A stretch of DNA of 64,000 nt, taken from the NCBI RefSeq assembly GCF_011634895.1, contig NZ_SIRR01000001.1, positions 62,001-126,000 on the forward strand. Direction: 5' to 3'. The translations under genes and the position numbers were made by a program. Each line of letters begins with the position of its first letter. Within the stretch, counting starts at the first letter, position 1. The notes beneath the pieces were generated by a model. That model made no database searches, was not told where the DNA came from, and saw only the letters and a list, made by a program, of their open reading frames with translations. This document shows, one piece after another, positions 34,242 to 42,598 of this stretch. Source of the DNA: Rheinheimera pleomorphica. GTDB lineage: Bacteria > Pseudomonadota > Gammaproteobacteria > Enterobacterales > Alteromonadaceae.

Positions 34242-35612
34242 TTAACCGACGATGCCAAGCGGCTTACCGCTTTGCCAGGCGCCACGGGTGAAATCCGGAA
34301 AGTCTTTCGAGTTGCTGCGATCCGCCACCGACGCCACCGATAACGGTAGCACCGCCGACCAGGCTGCACCGTCGTACACATCCTGATCCAGAGGTTCAGC
34401 ATTGCGCAAACAATAAATCATGCGCCAGCACATCAGGAAGTCCATACCGCCATGGCCACCGTTAAGCTCCGCTTCTTTGCCCATTCGCAACCATAACGGG
34501 TGATCATATTGCTGATACCATTTTTGCATATCCTGATCCCACTGGTGGAAGTTGCCGCTACCGCCCTGTTCCAGCGCAATGCGGTTAGGAAAGCCGGCAA
34601 AGACACCGTTCGTGCCCTGGATCAGGTTATGCCGGCTATACGGCCGTGGTGTGGTCGTGTCATGCTGCACCATAATGGTCCGGCCTTTTACCGTTTTAAT
34701 AATGCTGGTGTTGATATCACCATGAATATATTGCAACTGATTACGCGGATGATCAGCGGCAAACTCGCGCTTAGCATAGGCTTCGCGGCCCAGTGCCGGT
34801 GAGCTGGCCGACGTCAGGTAGTCAAAACGGTCACCACGGTTAATGTTCATGTACTGGGCAACCGGTCCCAGGCCGTGGGTCGGATACATATTACCGTTAA
34901 GTTGGGTGTGAAAGGCGGTACGCCAGGAGCCGGTCTTGCGATCCGTTTCTTTCATCTGCCAACGCAACTCATGAATATAAGCGGCTTCACCATGCAGCAG
35001 TTCGCCAAACAGGCCCTGACGTACCATATTCAGCACCATCAGCTCGTCACGACCGTAGTTGACATTCTCCATCATCATACAGTTACGCTGTGTTGCCTCA
35101 GCGGTATCGACTAAATCCCACATATGCTCCAGCGTTAATGCCATTGGCACTTCGACAAAAGCATGCTTACCGGCCAGCATGGCATCTTTTGCCATTGGAT
35201 GGTGCCATTGCCAGGGCGTTGCAATAATCACTATGTCAACGTCCTGCCGGTTGAGTAATTCGCGATAAGCATAATTACCCTGACTGTAATAAGCTGGCGT
35301 ATCGCGACCATACTGTTTGATAATGTTCTCCGCCCGCTGCAATACCGTTGTGTCGGTATCGCATATGGCCGTGATGCGGGCACCGGCAATTTTGCTAAAG
35401 TGATGCACAAAACCCGAGCCTCGCTCGCCTACCCCAATCAGGCCTACCCGCACTTCATCCATCGCCGGCACCACCAGCCCCATCACGGATTTACCGCGGG
35501 CCCCGGGCGTAAAGCCGCTGTTACTGCCGCTAACGGCACAAGACGCCAGCACGCCCGCTGCAGCGGTAGCCATTGATGCTTTTAAAAATGAACGACGGTT
35601 TAAGCCTGACAT
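34242..35612 (-). CDS. GH109 alpha-N-acetylgalactosaminidase, Tat-exported lipoprotein
   Basis: Glycosidase of the NAD-dependent GH109 type, which releases terminal alpha-GalNAc (blood group A-like, mucin or GalNAc-rich glycans). The N-terminus has a twin-arginine motif (NRRSFLK), then a hydrophobic stretch and lipobox LASC (Cys at residue 25), so it is probably a folded, cofactor-loaded lipoprotein exported by Tat. The Rossmann loop is [17 protein letters not shown]; later motifs include [22 protein letters not shown] and [14 protein letters not shown], typical of GH109. 456 residues is normal. Lies between agaR (12-base gap) and agaZ, giving the pathway an upstream GalNAc source. Confidence 0.9.
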   Translation of the reverse strand: MSGLNRRSFLKASMATAAAGVLASCAVSGSNSGFTPGARGKSVMGLVVPAMDEVRVGLIGVGERGSGFVHHFSKIAGARITAICDTDTTVLQRAENIIKQYGRDTPAYYSQGNYAYRELLNRQDVDIVIIATPWQWHHPMAKDAMLAGKHAFVEVPMALTLEHMWDLVDTAEATQRNCMMMENVNYGRDELMVLNMVRQGLFGELLHGEAAYIHELRWQMKETDRKTGSWRTAFHTQLNGNMYPTHGLGPVAQYMNINRGDRFDYLTSASSPALGREAYAKREFAADHPRNQLQYIHGDINTSIIKTVKGRTIMVQHDTTTPRPYSRHNLIQGTNGVFAGFPNRIALEQGGSGNFHQWDQDMQKWYQQYDHPLWLRMGKEAELNGGHGGMDFLMCWRMIYCLRNAEPLDQDVYDGAAWSAVLPLSVASVADRSNSKDFPDFTRGAWQSGKPLGIVG

Positions 35613-35624
35613 AGCGATCCCCTG

Positions 35625-36410
35625 TTACAAGTTAGTTTTATCTATCAGGTGCAACTGCACACCTTGTTTTGTTAGCTCTTCCACATAGTGTTCTGGTATA
35701 CCGCTGTCGGTTACCAGAGTATGTATTGCCCGGCTGGCGCAAATTACATGAAACGCCTGTTGCTCAAATTTGGACGAGTCAGTTACCACGATAATTTCGT
35801 TGGCAATCTCACACATCAGCCGGTTTAAGCTGGCTTCTTTTTCAAAATGGGTGGTAAGTCCGGCGCGTAAATCGAAACCGTCCACCCCAAGCACCAACTT
35901 ATTAAAGTTGTAATCACGTAAGCTTTTCTCAGCCACACTGCCGTAAAAAGACATCGATTTTTTGCGCAATAAGCCGCCGGTTAGCATCACGTCCACGTCT
36001 TCAGATTGCGCCAGTTCCATCGCGATATTCAGCCCGTTTGTCATCACAATTAAATCGCGCCGTTCGGACAAATTTGCCGCGACCTGTTGCGTGGTGGTGC
36101 CGGAGTCCAGAATTACCCTGTCACCATCTTTTATCAGCTGCGCCACTGCCTGCCCCAACTGTTGCTTTAGCGCCGAATAGCAATGCCGCTTCTCTTTTAG
36201 CGATAATTCCCGGCTCAGTTCGTTGTTAATCATCGCGCCGCCACGAGAGCGCACCAGCAGCTTTTTCTGATCTAATACCGCCAAATCACTGCGTATCGTG
36301 ACCTCCGACACTGCAAACCGCTGTGCCAGTTGTTTTACCGCCACCTTGCCCTGCTGTTGCGTCAACCTGACAATTTCCTGCTGCCTTTCAATGGTATTTA
36401 ACATGTCCAT
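35625..36410 (-). CDS. agaR: DeoR-family repressor of GalNAc utilisation
   Basis: Transcription factor with an N-terminal winged helix-turn-helix (residues ~5-60; QLAQRFAVSEVTIRSDL) and a C-terminal sugar-phosphate sensor domain with ILDSGTTTQQVAANL and VVTDSSKFEQQAF, typical of DeoR proteins binding phosphosugars. ATG 36410 is chosen because AGGTGG is 8 bases upstream. Heads the operon agaR-GH109-agaZ-agaS-agaK-agaA-agaP, so it controls its own transcript, and is divergent from the TonB receptor. Nearby CTTTC repeats are likely operators. Confidence 0.87.
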   Translation of the reverse strand: MDMLNTIERQQEIVRLTQQQGKVAVKQLAQRFAVSEVTIRSDLAVLDQKKLLVRSRGGAMINNELSRELSLKEKRHCYSALKQQLGQAVAQLIKDGDRVILDSGTTTQQVAANLSERRDLIVMTNGLNIAMELAQSEDVDVMLTGGLLRKKSMSFYGSVAEKSLRDYNFNKLVLGVDGFDLRAGLTTHFEKEASLNRLMCEIANEIIVVTDSSKFEQQAFHVICASRAIHTLVTDSGIPEHYVEELTKQGVQLHLIDKTNL

Positions 36411-36463
36411 CCGCATTTCCACCTGGTTACTTTCAGTGTGCTGAACATAACATGCCACATTAG

Positions 36464-36480
36464 CTTTCAAAAGCTTTCGA
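36464..36480 (-). promoter_or_regulatory. Candidate AgaR operator upstream of agaR
   Basis: Two CTTTC direct repeats one helical turn apart (36464 and 36474, GCTTTCAAAAGCTTTCGA), 50-70 bases before the agaR start; a third CTTTC is at 36430. E. coli AgaR sites are built from such TTTC-type direct repeats. The 329-base gap 36411-36739 holds this, one more isolated CTTTC (36561) and the receptor promoter region. Confidence 0.55.
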
Positions 36481-36623
36481 AACACATTCAGAGCTCGCTT
36501 GCCAGCGCAGCTTTGCCGCTAAACCGGCCGTTAGCAGCGACTTGCGCGGCCAGTCCTTAGCTTTCAATTTAGCCTAGCATGCCGCATTTCGAAAATAAAT
36601 AAAAGTTTTTTTTAATTTCGATA

Positions 36624-36653
36624 TTGATCATTGTCTATTTTTAGCGCTATAAC
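36624..36653 (+). promoter_or_regulatory. Probable sigma-70 promoter of the TonB receptor gene
   Basis: TTGATC, 18 bases, TATAAC (4 of 6 and 5 of 6 against consensus), ~86 bases before the receptor ATG, in an A+T-rich stretch. Confidence 0.5.
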
Positions 36654-36666
36654 TAGACACAAGAAA

Positions 36667-36692
36667 GCTTTGAAACCTTCATTTGCTTTCGT
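36667..36692 (+). promoter_or_regulatory. Candidate AgaR operator of the TonB receptor gene
   Basis: GCTTTGAAACCTTCATTTGC followed by TTTCGT: three TTTG/CTTC/TTTC repeats spaced ~10 bases, much like the TTTCRTTTY pattern of E. coli AgaR sites. It lies just downstream of the proposed transcription start, a position that suits repression. Confidence 0.5.
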
Positions 36693-36739
36693 TAATAAAG
36701 TAATGGCTTTGCCATATAAATAAAAACAGCGGGGGAAGA

Positions 36740-39544
36740 ATGAACAACATAGCAGCAAAACCGGCGAGTCTGAGCCTGGCAGTCAGCCTGGCGTTGGCCA
36801 GTATGAGCATCCAGGCCCAAACCGAAGCAAACAGCGCCGAGCAAGATGTCGAGCGTATTCAGGTATCAGGCATTCGCAGCAGCATTAAAGAGTCATTATT
36901 TCAAAAACAAAACGCCGTCAGTGTGGTTGATCTGGTGGTGGCTGACGACATTGGTAAATTTCCGGATGAAAACCTGGCCGAAGCACTGCAACGCATTCCC
37001 GGCATCACCATCACCCGCAACGGCGGCGAGGGCCAGAATATACTGGTACGAGGCCTTGGCGGCGGTTACAACATCACCACCTTAAATGGCCGCAAGCTGG
37101 CGTCTGAATTTGCCGGCCGCGACTTTAATTTTGACACCATCGCGTCCGAGTTAGTCAGTGTGCTTAAAGTGTATAAATCACCGGAAGCTAAGTTACCCGA
37201 AGGCGGTATCGGCGCCGTAATAGATATTGAGACGCGCAAACCGCTGCAGTTAGAAGGCCGCACTATCGCCGCATCAGCCAAGGGTATTTATGAGTCCCGT
37301 ACTGAAGATACCCATCCACATGCGTCGCTGATCATTGGTGATAAAACGGCCGACAACCGTTTTGGTGCCTTATTTTCAGCGGTGTATTCACGTAAAACAC
37401 TGCGTGCCGACACCTACTCTGCCTCCGGTTTTTTTGACGAAGACGAAGGCTGGGGCGTCGACAGTGCCGGTGTGCCGGTTGATACCAATAGCAACGGCGT
37501 GATAGATGCCGACGAAATTTATGCCTCAAAAATTCCCAGCTATATGTATTTTGCCAATGCCCAGGACGTTCGTGAACGGCTGGGGGCGACATTAGCATTG
37601 CAATGGCAACCGACTGCGCAGTTAGATTTGAATATGGATGCGCTGTACTCACGCTATAACACCGATGGCAACCGCTACCAGATTGGTTTTGTCAATTATG
37701 ATGAAAGCTGGACGCCGGGCACGCCGCTGTTCAGCGACGCCGAGTTTGATGAGCTGGACCGGGTAGTAAAAATGCGTCAGACCGGTGAAAATACCATGGT
37801 TGAGCTGCTAAATATCAGCAGCCCGCGTAAAACCGATACCTATCAGCTGGGGCTAAATGCCCGTTATCAGGTAAACCCACTATGGGCGCTGACATTCGAT
37901 GCCGCTCACTCGGCGGCGAAAAACCAGAATGCTGGTGACAACCGCTTCATTGTCGCCCGTGGCTTTGTCGATGCTATCGATATTAACTACAACACCGGCA
38001 CTATTTTACCGGATGTAGTGATTAGCCCGGGCCTGACAGCAGAGCAAGACTACGGCGCACACTACAGTTATAACTCCGGCACGGCTGTCGACGATAAGAT
38101 CACCGACCTGAAACTGCTAAGTCATTATCAGCCGCTCGATGGCATCATCAGCCGCATCGACGCCGGGCTGCACTATGTTAAGCAAAGTAAACAACAAAAC
38201 CAGTATGCGTCGGCTAACCCCAGCCAGTTTAGCCGCGGTGGTTTCTATTTAACACGTGATGGATACAGTTTTGACGACAGCACCGTCTTTAGCAAAGGCG
38301 AATTTGAACTGTTTAACATTCCGGCTGACGTTTTTGTGCCCGCTAACTTCGATAACTTTCTCGACGGCGAAAGCAGCATTTCACCACAGCCCTGGCCCAG
38401 CTTTGACTATGACAAGTTGCTCAGTTACTACCGTAGCCTGAATGCTGAAGCGGCAGATGCCAGCATAGTAGCGGTACAAAACCGTGCCGGTAGTTATCAG
38501 GTAGAGGAAGCCGTCAGCGCTGCCTTTATACAATTGTCGTTAGAACAGGAACTATTTGGCTTGCCTTATCTGCTGGACCTTGGACTACGCGCCAGCAAAA
38601 CCGAAGTAACTTCAAGTGGTTACGGTTATGATCTGGCAAAGGTAGTGCTGGATAACGAAGGCCAGCCGGTCAATAATGACTGGCGCCAGGTACTGCCGGT
38701 CAGCTACGCCGATAGCTACAGCAATATCCTGCCCAGCGTTAACTTTAAACTAAACCTGACGGACAGCTTACTGCTGCGCATCTCTGCAGCTGAAGTGATA
38801 AGCCGGCCGGCTTTGTATTATTTGCGCTCCTGGGCGGCGCCTAATTTTACCGTACGCGAACAAGGCTTGCCGACGCTGGCGATGGGTAACCCGGGGGTAA
38901 AACCGGAGGAGGCGCGCCAGGCTGACCTGACATTGGAATGGTATTACGGTGACAGCAGTGCCTTAAGTGGCGGCGTTTTTGTCAAAGATATTCAGTCCTT
39001 TGTCACCGAGGGCAAGTATGCAGCCAATGTTGCCGGCACCGATTATCTGGTGACGACCTCGGTTAATGGCGAATATGGCGCTAAAGTGACCGGTTACGAG
39101 GCAGCCTGGCAGCAATCGTTGCAGGACTGGCTGCCGGAGCCTTTCAACGGCCTGGGCGTGCAGTTTAACTATACTTATGTCGACAGCAGTTACGATGAAC
39201 CGGCGTTAAAAGCCAAAGCCCTGCCATTTCAGGGCATGTCAAAAAACTCTTATAATGCTGTGGTTTACTATGAGCAATATGGCATTCAGGCACGCTTAGC
39301 CTATAACTGGCGCTCTAAGTTTGTCGTTAATCCTGAAGATTGGGGCGGCGCATCCTGGATTGCTGACTATGGTCAACTGGATGCCAGCGTCAGCTATGCC
39401 ATTACCCCGCAGCTGACGGTGTTTGCCGAGGCCAGCAACTTAAGCAACAACCGCTATTGGGGCTACGTAAAACGCGAAGATCAGGTGAACTATCTGGAGC
39501 GTTTCGGTACCCAGTTGGCTTTGGGCGTGCGCGGCCATTTCTAA
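36740..39544 (+). CDS. TonB-dependent outer-membrane receptor, likely for GalNAc-containing glycans
   Basis: Outer-membrane energy-coupled transporter of 934 residues. It has a signal peptide (cut near SIQA, residue ~26), a plug domain (residues ~45-165: VVADDIGKFPDENLAEALQR, IPGITITRNGGEGQNILVRG), and a long 22-strand barrel ending in ...LGVRGHF, with the terminal aromatic needed for assembly. The plug has the features of carbohydrate-type receptors of Alteromonadales. Divergent from agaR and with candidate AgaR sites in its promoter, it probably imports GalNAc oligosaccharides for the GH109 enzyme (AgaO role). GGGGGAAG precedes the ATG. Substrate is inferred from context. Confidence 0.88.
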   Translation: MNNIAAKPASLSLAVSLALASMSIQAQTEANSAEQDVERIQVSGIRSSIKESLFQKQNAVSVVDLVVADDIGKFPDENLAEALQRIPGITITRNGGEGQNILVRGLGGGYNITTLNGRKLASEFAGRDFNFDTIASELVSVLKVYKSPEAKLPEGGIGAVIDIETRKPLQLEGRTIAASAKGIYESRTEDTHPHASLIIGDKTADNRFGALFSAVYSRKTLRADTYSASGFFDEDEGWGVDSAGVPVDTNSNGVIDADEIYASKIPSYMYFANAQDVRERLGATLALQWQPTAQLDLNMDALYSRYNTDGNRYQIGFVNYDESWTPGTPLFSDAEFDELDRVVKMRQTGENTMVELLNISSPRKTDTYQLGLNARYQVNPLWALTFDAAHSAAKNQNAGDNRFIVARGFVDAIDINYNTGTILPDVVISPGLTAEQDYGAHYSYNSGTAVDDKITDLKLLSHYQPLDGIISRIDAGLHYVKQSKQQNQYASANPSQFSRGGFYLTRDGYSFDDSTVFSKGEFELFNIPADVFVPANFDNFLDGESSISPQPWPSFDYDKLLSYYRSLNAEAADASIVAVQNRAGSYQVEEAVSAAFIQLSLEQELFGLPYLLDLGLRASKTEVTSSGYGYDLAKVVLDNEGQPVNNDWRQVLPVSYADSYSNILPSVNFKLNLTDSLLLRISAAEVISRPALYYLRSWAAPNFTVREQGLPTLAMGNPGVKPEEARQADLTLEWYYGDSSALSGGVFVKDIQSFVTEGKYAANVAGTDYLVTTSVNGEYGAKVTGYEAAWQQSLQDWLPEPFNGLGVQFNYTYVDSSYDEPALKAKALPFQGMSKNSYNAVVYYEQYGIQARLAYNWRSKFVVNPEDWGGASWIADYGQLDASVSYAITPQLTVFAEASNLSNNRYWGYVKREDQVNYLERFGTQLALGVRGHF

Positions 39545-39550
39545 ACTGCA

Positions 39551-39598
39551 GTGATAGCGCAGTGCGGTTGCGGTTAACCACAGCCGCACTGCCATCAC
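39551..39598 (+). terminator. Hairpin after the TonB receptor gene
   Basis: An interrupted inverted repeat: GTGAT and CAGTGCGGTTG pairing with CAGCCGCACTG and ATCAC, with one G-U pair and a 10-base loop. The T run (TTGATTTT) begins just after it. Confidence 0.5.
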
Positions 39599-39659
39599 TT
39601 GATTTTCATGCTATTCCTGTCCATCCTGTGGCAACCCTAGCTGATAACAGGCAACCCCT

Positions 39660-40574
39660 ATGAGCATTGAACGCAACGACACTGAACTGGATTGTCAGGT
39701 AAACCAGGGCTGTGATGCCATTGAGATGATTATCCAACCGCGCGAGACCGATCTGGGTGAGTTTAGCGTGAAACGCGTACTGCCAACCCGGGCCCGCAAG
39801 ATGGTTGGCCCCTGGATCTTCTTTGATCATATGGGGCCAGCGCAATTTGCCCCCGGTCAGGGCGTTAATGTCAGGCCCCACCCGCATATTAATCTGGCGA
39901 CGGTAACCTATTTGTTTGACGGCGAAATACTGCACCGCGACTCACTGGGCAGCTATCAGACTATTCGCCCCGGCGATATTAATTTGATGGTGGCAGGAAG
40001 TGGCATAGTGCACTCTGAACGCGAACGCCCTGAAGTGCGTCAAAGTGCTCATCGCCTGCATGGCTTGCAATTATGGCTGGCACTGCCGTTGGCAGATGAA
40101 GAAATAGCACCGGCGTTTTACCACTACCCTGCCAACGCGATCCCGGCGTTAACCGTTAATGGTGTCGCGCTAAGAGTACTGATAGGCGAAGCCTTTGGTG
40201 TTAAATCGCCGGTAAAAACCTTTGCCCAAACCTTATATGTTGAAGCTCACTTGCAGCCGGGGCAAACCCTGAGCTTACCCGACTGTGAGGAGCGCGCTAT
40301 CTATGTCGCGCAAGGCAGTCTGCAAGCCAAAGATACCGTTATTGGCGAGCATCAGATGGCCGTATTTCATAACGTCAAAGGAGTGAGCGTTAGCGCAACC
40401 ACTGAAAGCCGGCTGGCCATTATTGGCGGCGAAAACCTCGGCCCGCGTTTTATTAACTGGAACTTTATTTCCAGCCGCAAAGAGCGCATTGACCAGGCCC
40501 GTCAGGATTGGTCGGCAGGCCGCTTTGCCAAGGTTGTCGGTGACGAGGACGAGTTTATTCCGTTACCCGAATAA
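39660..40574 (+). CDS. Pirin family protein
   Basis: Bicupin protein of 304 residues. The N-terminal cupin has metal ligands in RPHPHIN and GIVHSERE, the pattern of iron-binding pirins with quercetinase activity. The second cupin (residues ~175-290) is degenerate. Function in bacteria varies (redox sensing, quercetin oxidation, metabolic regulation), and nothing in the context decides. It follows the TonB receptor after a hairpin and converges on the FlgO-like genes. Confidence 0.85.
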   Translation: MSIERNDTELDCQVNQGCDAIEMIIQPRETDLGEFSVKRVLPTRARKMVGPWIFFDHMGPAQFAPGQGVNVRPHPHINLATVTYLFDGEILHRDSLGSYQTIRPGDINLMVAGSGIVHSERERPEVRQSAHRLHGLQLWLALPLADEEIAPAFYHYPANAIPALTVNGVALRVLIGEAFGVKSPVKTFAQTLYVEAHLQPGQTLSLPDCEERAIYVAQGSLQAKDTVIGEHQMAVFHNVKGVSVSATTESRLAIIGGENLGPRFINWNFISSRKERIDQARQDWSAGRFAKVVGDEDEFIPLPE

Positions 40575-40582
40575 ACCGCGGG

Positions 40583-41209
40583 TCATGGCGCTTGCTGCGC
40601 ACTGGCAGACGGCGCCAGTACAAAGTCAGGAATATGGATCTGGCCACTGGCCAGCAGTGCTTTGCTGTTTAAGTGCATTACTCTGGCATTAATGACTATA
40701 CCAGCGTTATCACGCAGCATAGTGCCGGTTAGCACATAATTGGCCTGCTGCTGCAGGTCAAGGTAGGCACCGCGGCTTAACACAAAATCGCCGCGCGGGG
40801 TAATACGAATTTGCCGCGCCAGCTTAACATCTGCCAGCGGTACACCCAGACGCTGCAACTGATAAAACAAATGCTCAGCAAGCTGATTTCCCAATGCATC
40901 AGCATGGTCAAGCCGGTTGTCAAATTGCACAAAAGAGCTTATCGCGATGGGCTGCTGCGGCATTTGATAGTGCATGGATTGCATTAACTGCAGCGCCAAA
41001 TCAGCGGCATAGTCTGATAATGGCTTACCAGGCCTGGTAAAGCTGTGCGTTGCTGCCGGCACATAATTGCCACCGCTTAGCAGCGCCATCGCCTGCTCGT
41101 GCTGCTGCTGTGCACTAAGCGCCGGTGCTGCTGTATGTTCTGGCACTGTGCCCAGCAGCTGACAGCCTGCTAACCACAAAGCGCTAAACGCCGCTAATCT
41201 TGCTTTCAT
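40583..41209 (-). CDS. FlgO-domain lipoprotein, third copy
   Basis: Lipoprotein with signal peptide and lipobox LAGC (Cys at residue ~16 from ATG 41209; AGAGG lies 5 bases upstream). The mature part carries the FlgO domain: YAADLALQLMQSMHY, VQFDNRLDHADALGNQLAEH, VKLARQIRITPRGDFVLSR, then YVLTGTMLRDNAGIVINARV. FlgO is an outer-membrane flagellar ring component in Vibrio. 208 residues is normal. It is the most divergent of three tandem paralogues and is separated from the second by 73 bases. It converges on the pirin gene. Confidence 0.82.
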   Translation of the reverse strand: MKARLAAFSALWLAGCQLLGTVPEHTAAPALSAQQQHEQAMALLSGGNYVPAATHSFTRPGKPLSDYAADLALQLMQSMHYQMPQQPIAISSFVQFDNRLDHADALGNQLAEHLFYQLQRLGVPLADVKLARQIRITPRGDFVLSRGAYLDLQQQANYVLTGTMLRDNAGIVINARVMHLNSKALLASGQIHIPDFVLAPSASAQQAP

Positions 41210-41242
41210 TACCACCTCTGCCGTTACTTAGCCTATGCAACA

Positions 41243-41270
41243 CTATCGGCATGGGTGGTAATTTTCTTTA
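41243..41270 (-). promoter_or_regulatory. Possible sigma-28-like promoter before the third FlgO gene
   Basis: Minus strand TAAA, 16 bases, GCCGATAG: seven of eight at -10 but the spacer is one base longer than the usual 15. It lies in the 73-base gap between the second and third FlgO-like genes. Confidence 0.3.
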
Positions 41271-41282
41271 GTAAATAATTGC

Positions 41283-41912
41283 TTAGCCCTGCTTTAACTG
41301 CAGCTTATCGCCACCGCTGTTGCTGAGTAAAGCGCTAACCACCTGCTGCGGCATAAAAGTACGGGCAGCAGAAATAACCTGTTTATTATCAATTCGGATC
41401 AGCCGCGCATTGACCAACACCCCTTGCTTATGCGCCGTCATCGTGCCGGTAACAACATAACGGATCGGTTGGCTATTACCCAGTTCATTAAAATCCCGGC
41501 TCAGGGCAAAATCGCCGCTTGCTGTCACCCGGATATAGTCTGTTACTTTGTAGTCCAGCACCGCAACGCCAAACTTATGTAAGTCATACATAATGGCTTC
41601 GCTTAAGTGATTACTCAGTACCGAGCCCTGATCCAGAGCCGTATCAACATAGGCAAAGTCTGTCACGCCAACCAGACCGCTATCGTCCGCAGCGCGATGG
41701 TTGGACATCAGCTCATGCACCAGGGCCCGGGCATATTCGTTAATCGTCAGCATTGGCAGCGGTTCAGTACTGTCTTGGGCGCTGGCTAATACAAAAGCCG
41801 GCGCGGTAAAACGGTTATCCTGCTCAGTGGCAATAACAGACGCCGTTGTCGCCTGGTGCGATGCGCAAGCGCTTAGCAGTGTTGTGCTGAGCAACAGAGG
41901 AAAATATTTCAT
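41283..41912 (-). CDS. FlgO-domain lipoprotein, second copy
   Basis: Lipoprotein with lipobox LSAC (Cys at residue 16). FlgO domain: YARALVHELMSNHRA, VDTALDQGSVLSNHLSEA, LDYKVTDYIRVTASGDFALS, then YVVTGTMTAHKQGVLVNARL and IDNKQVISAARTFMP. 209 residues. It overlaps the first copy by 4 bases (ATGA), so the two are translationally coupled. GGAG lies 7 bases before the ATG. Function inferred as flagellar outer-membrane ring component. Confidence 0.85.
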   Translation of the reverse strand: MKYFPLLLSTTLLSACASHQATTASVIATEQDNRFTAPAFVLASAQDSTEPLPMLTINEYARALVHELMSNHRAADDSGLVGVTDFAYVDTALDQGSVLSNHLSEAIMYDLHKFGVAVLDYKVTDYIRVTASGDFALSRDFNELGNSQPIRYVVTGTMTAHKQGVLVNARLIRIDNKQVISAARTFMPQQVVSALLSNSGGDKLQLKQG

Positions 41913-42508
41913 TGCTGTTCTCCAGAGATACTTTGCCGGTATAGTTTATCGCCCCGCTTGCCTACCTGCTGCACCGGCCAGAACACATTGTTTGGTATAT
42001 AGCCACTGGCAGCGGCTAACACTTGCTTGTTGTCTAACCGGATCAGCCGGGCATTCACCATCAGGCCATCGTTCATTTGGCTGTAGGTGCCGGTAAGCAG
42101 GGTATCGGCATCAGACGCCGGATCTATAGCGCTTAGTTGCCGGGACAATGCCTGCTCGTGATCTGACGCCATCAACACTTCATTGCGCAAGCGGTAATCG
42201 TAAACCTTTAGACCGTGTTGTCGGGCATGCCCCAGCATAGACTCTGCCAACTGATTTGCCAGCTGGCGCTCTGGGTCGTCAGCCTGTTGTAGTGTCAGGC
42301 TGTTCAGCGGTAAAAAAGACGCTACCGCTATGCCATCGGTACGGCTGCGCTGCGCCGATAACTGCGCAAACAGCTGCTCAGACAGTGGCTGTGTGTAGTG
42401 ATGTAAAGGATAAGCGCTAAGCGCTGCGGGCGCGCTGTGCGCTACCGGGTTAACCTGAGTACAGGCACTGAGCGTCCCCAGCACCAGTACCGATAGTACG
42501 GCTTTCAT
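41909..42508 (-). CDS. FlgO-domain lipoprotein, first copy
   Basis: Lipoprotein with lipobox LSAC (Cys at residue 16 from ATG 42508, AGAGG 6 bases upstream). FlgO domain: HYTQPLSEQLFAQLSAQRS, RQLANQLAESMLGHARQ, VYDYRLRNEVLMASDHEQAL, then LLTGTYSQMNDGLMVNARL and LDNKQVLAAASGYIPNNVF. 199 residues. First gene of a three-gene FlgO run behind a sigma-54-type promoter. It lies far from flgP and flgT, the usual flgO neighbours. Confidence 0.85.
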   Translation of the reverse strand: MKAVLSVLVLGTLSACTQVNPVAHSAPAALSAYPLHHYTQPLSEQLFAQLSAQRSRTDGIAVASFLPLNSLTLQQADDPERQLANQLAESMLGHARQHGLKVYDYRLRNEVLMASDHEQALSRQLSAIDPASDADTLLTGTYSQMNDGLMVNARLIRLDNKQVLAAASGYIPNNVFWPVQQVGKRGDKLYRQSISGEQQ

Positions 42509-42559
42509 AAGCAACCTCTGCCACCAAGCTGTGAGTAATTTACAGACATAAGTCGCATC

Positions 42560-42575
42560 TGCAAAATACAGGCCA
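42560..42575 (-). promoter_or_regulatory. Sigma-54 type promoter of the FlgO-like cluster
   Basis: Minus strand TGGCCTGTATTTTGCA, with GG-N10-GC spacing; 15 of 16 bases are the same as in the flgB promoter. The -12 element is ~53 bases before the first FlgO-like start codon, in the gap after thyA. Confidence 0.75.
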
Positions 42576-42598
42576 TAAGCAGTGGCAGCCTTTTGACG

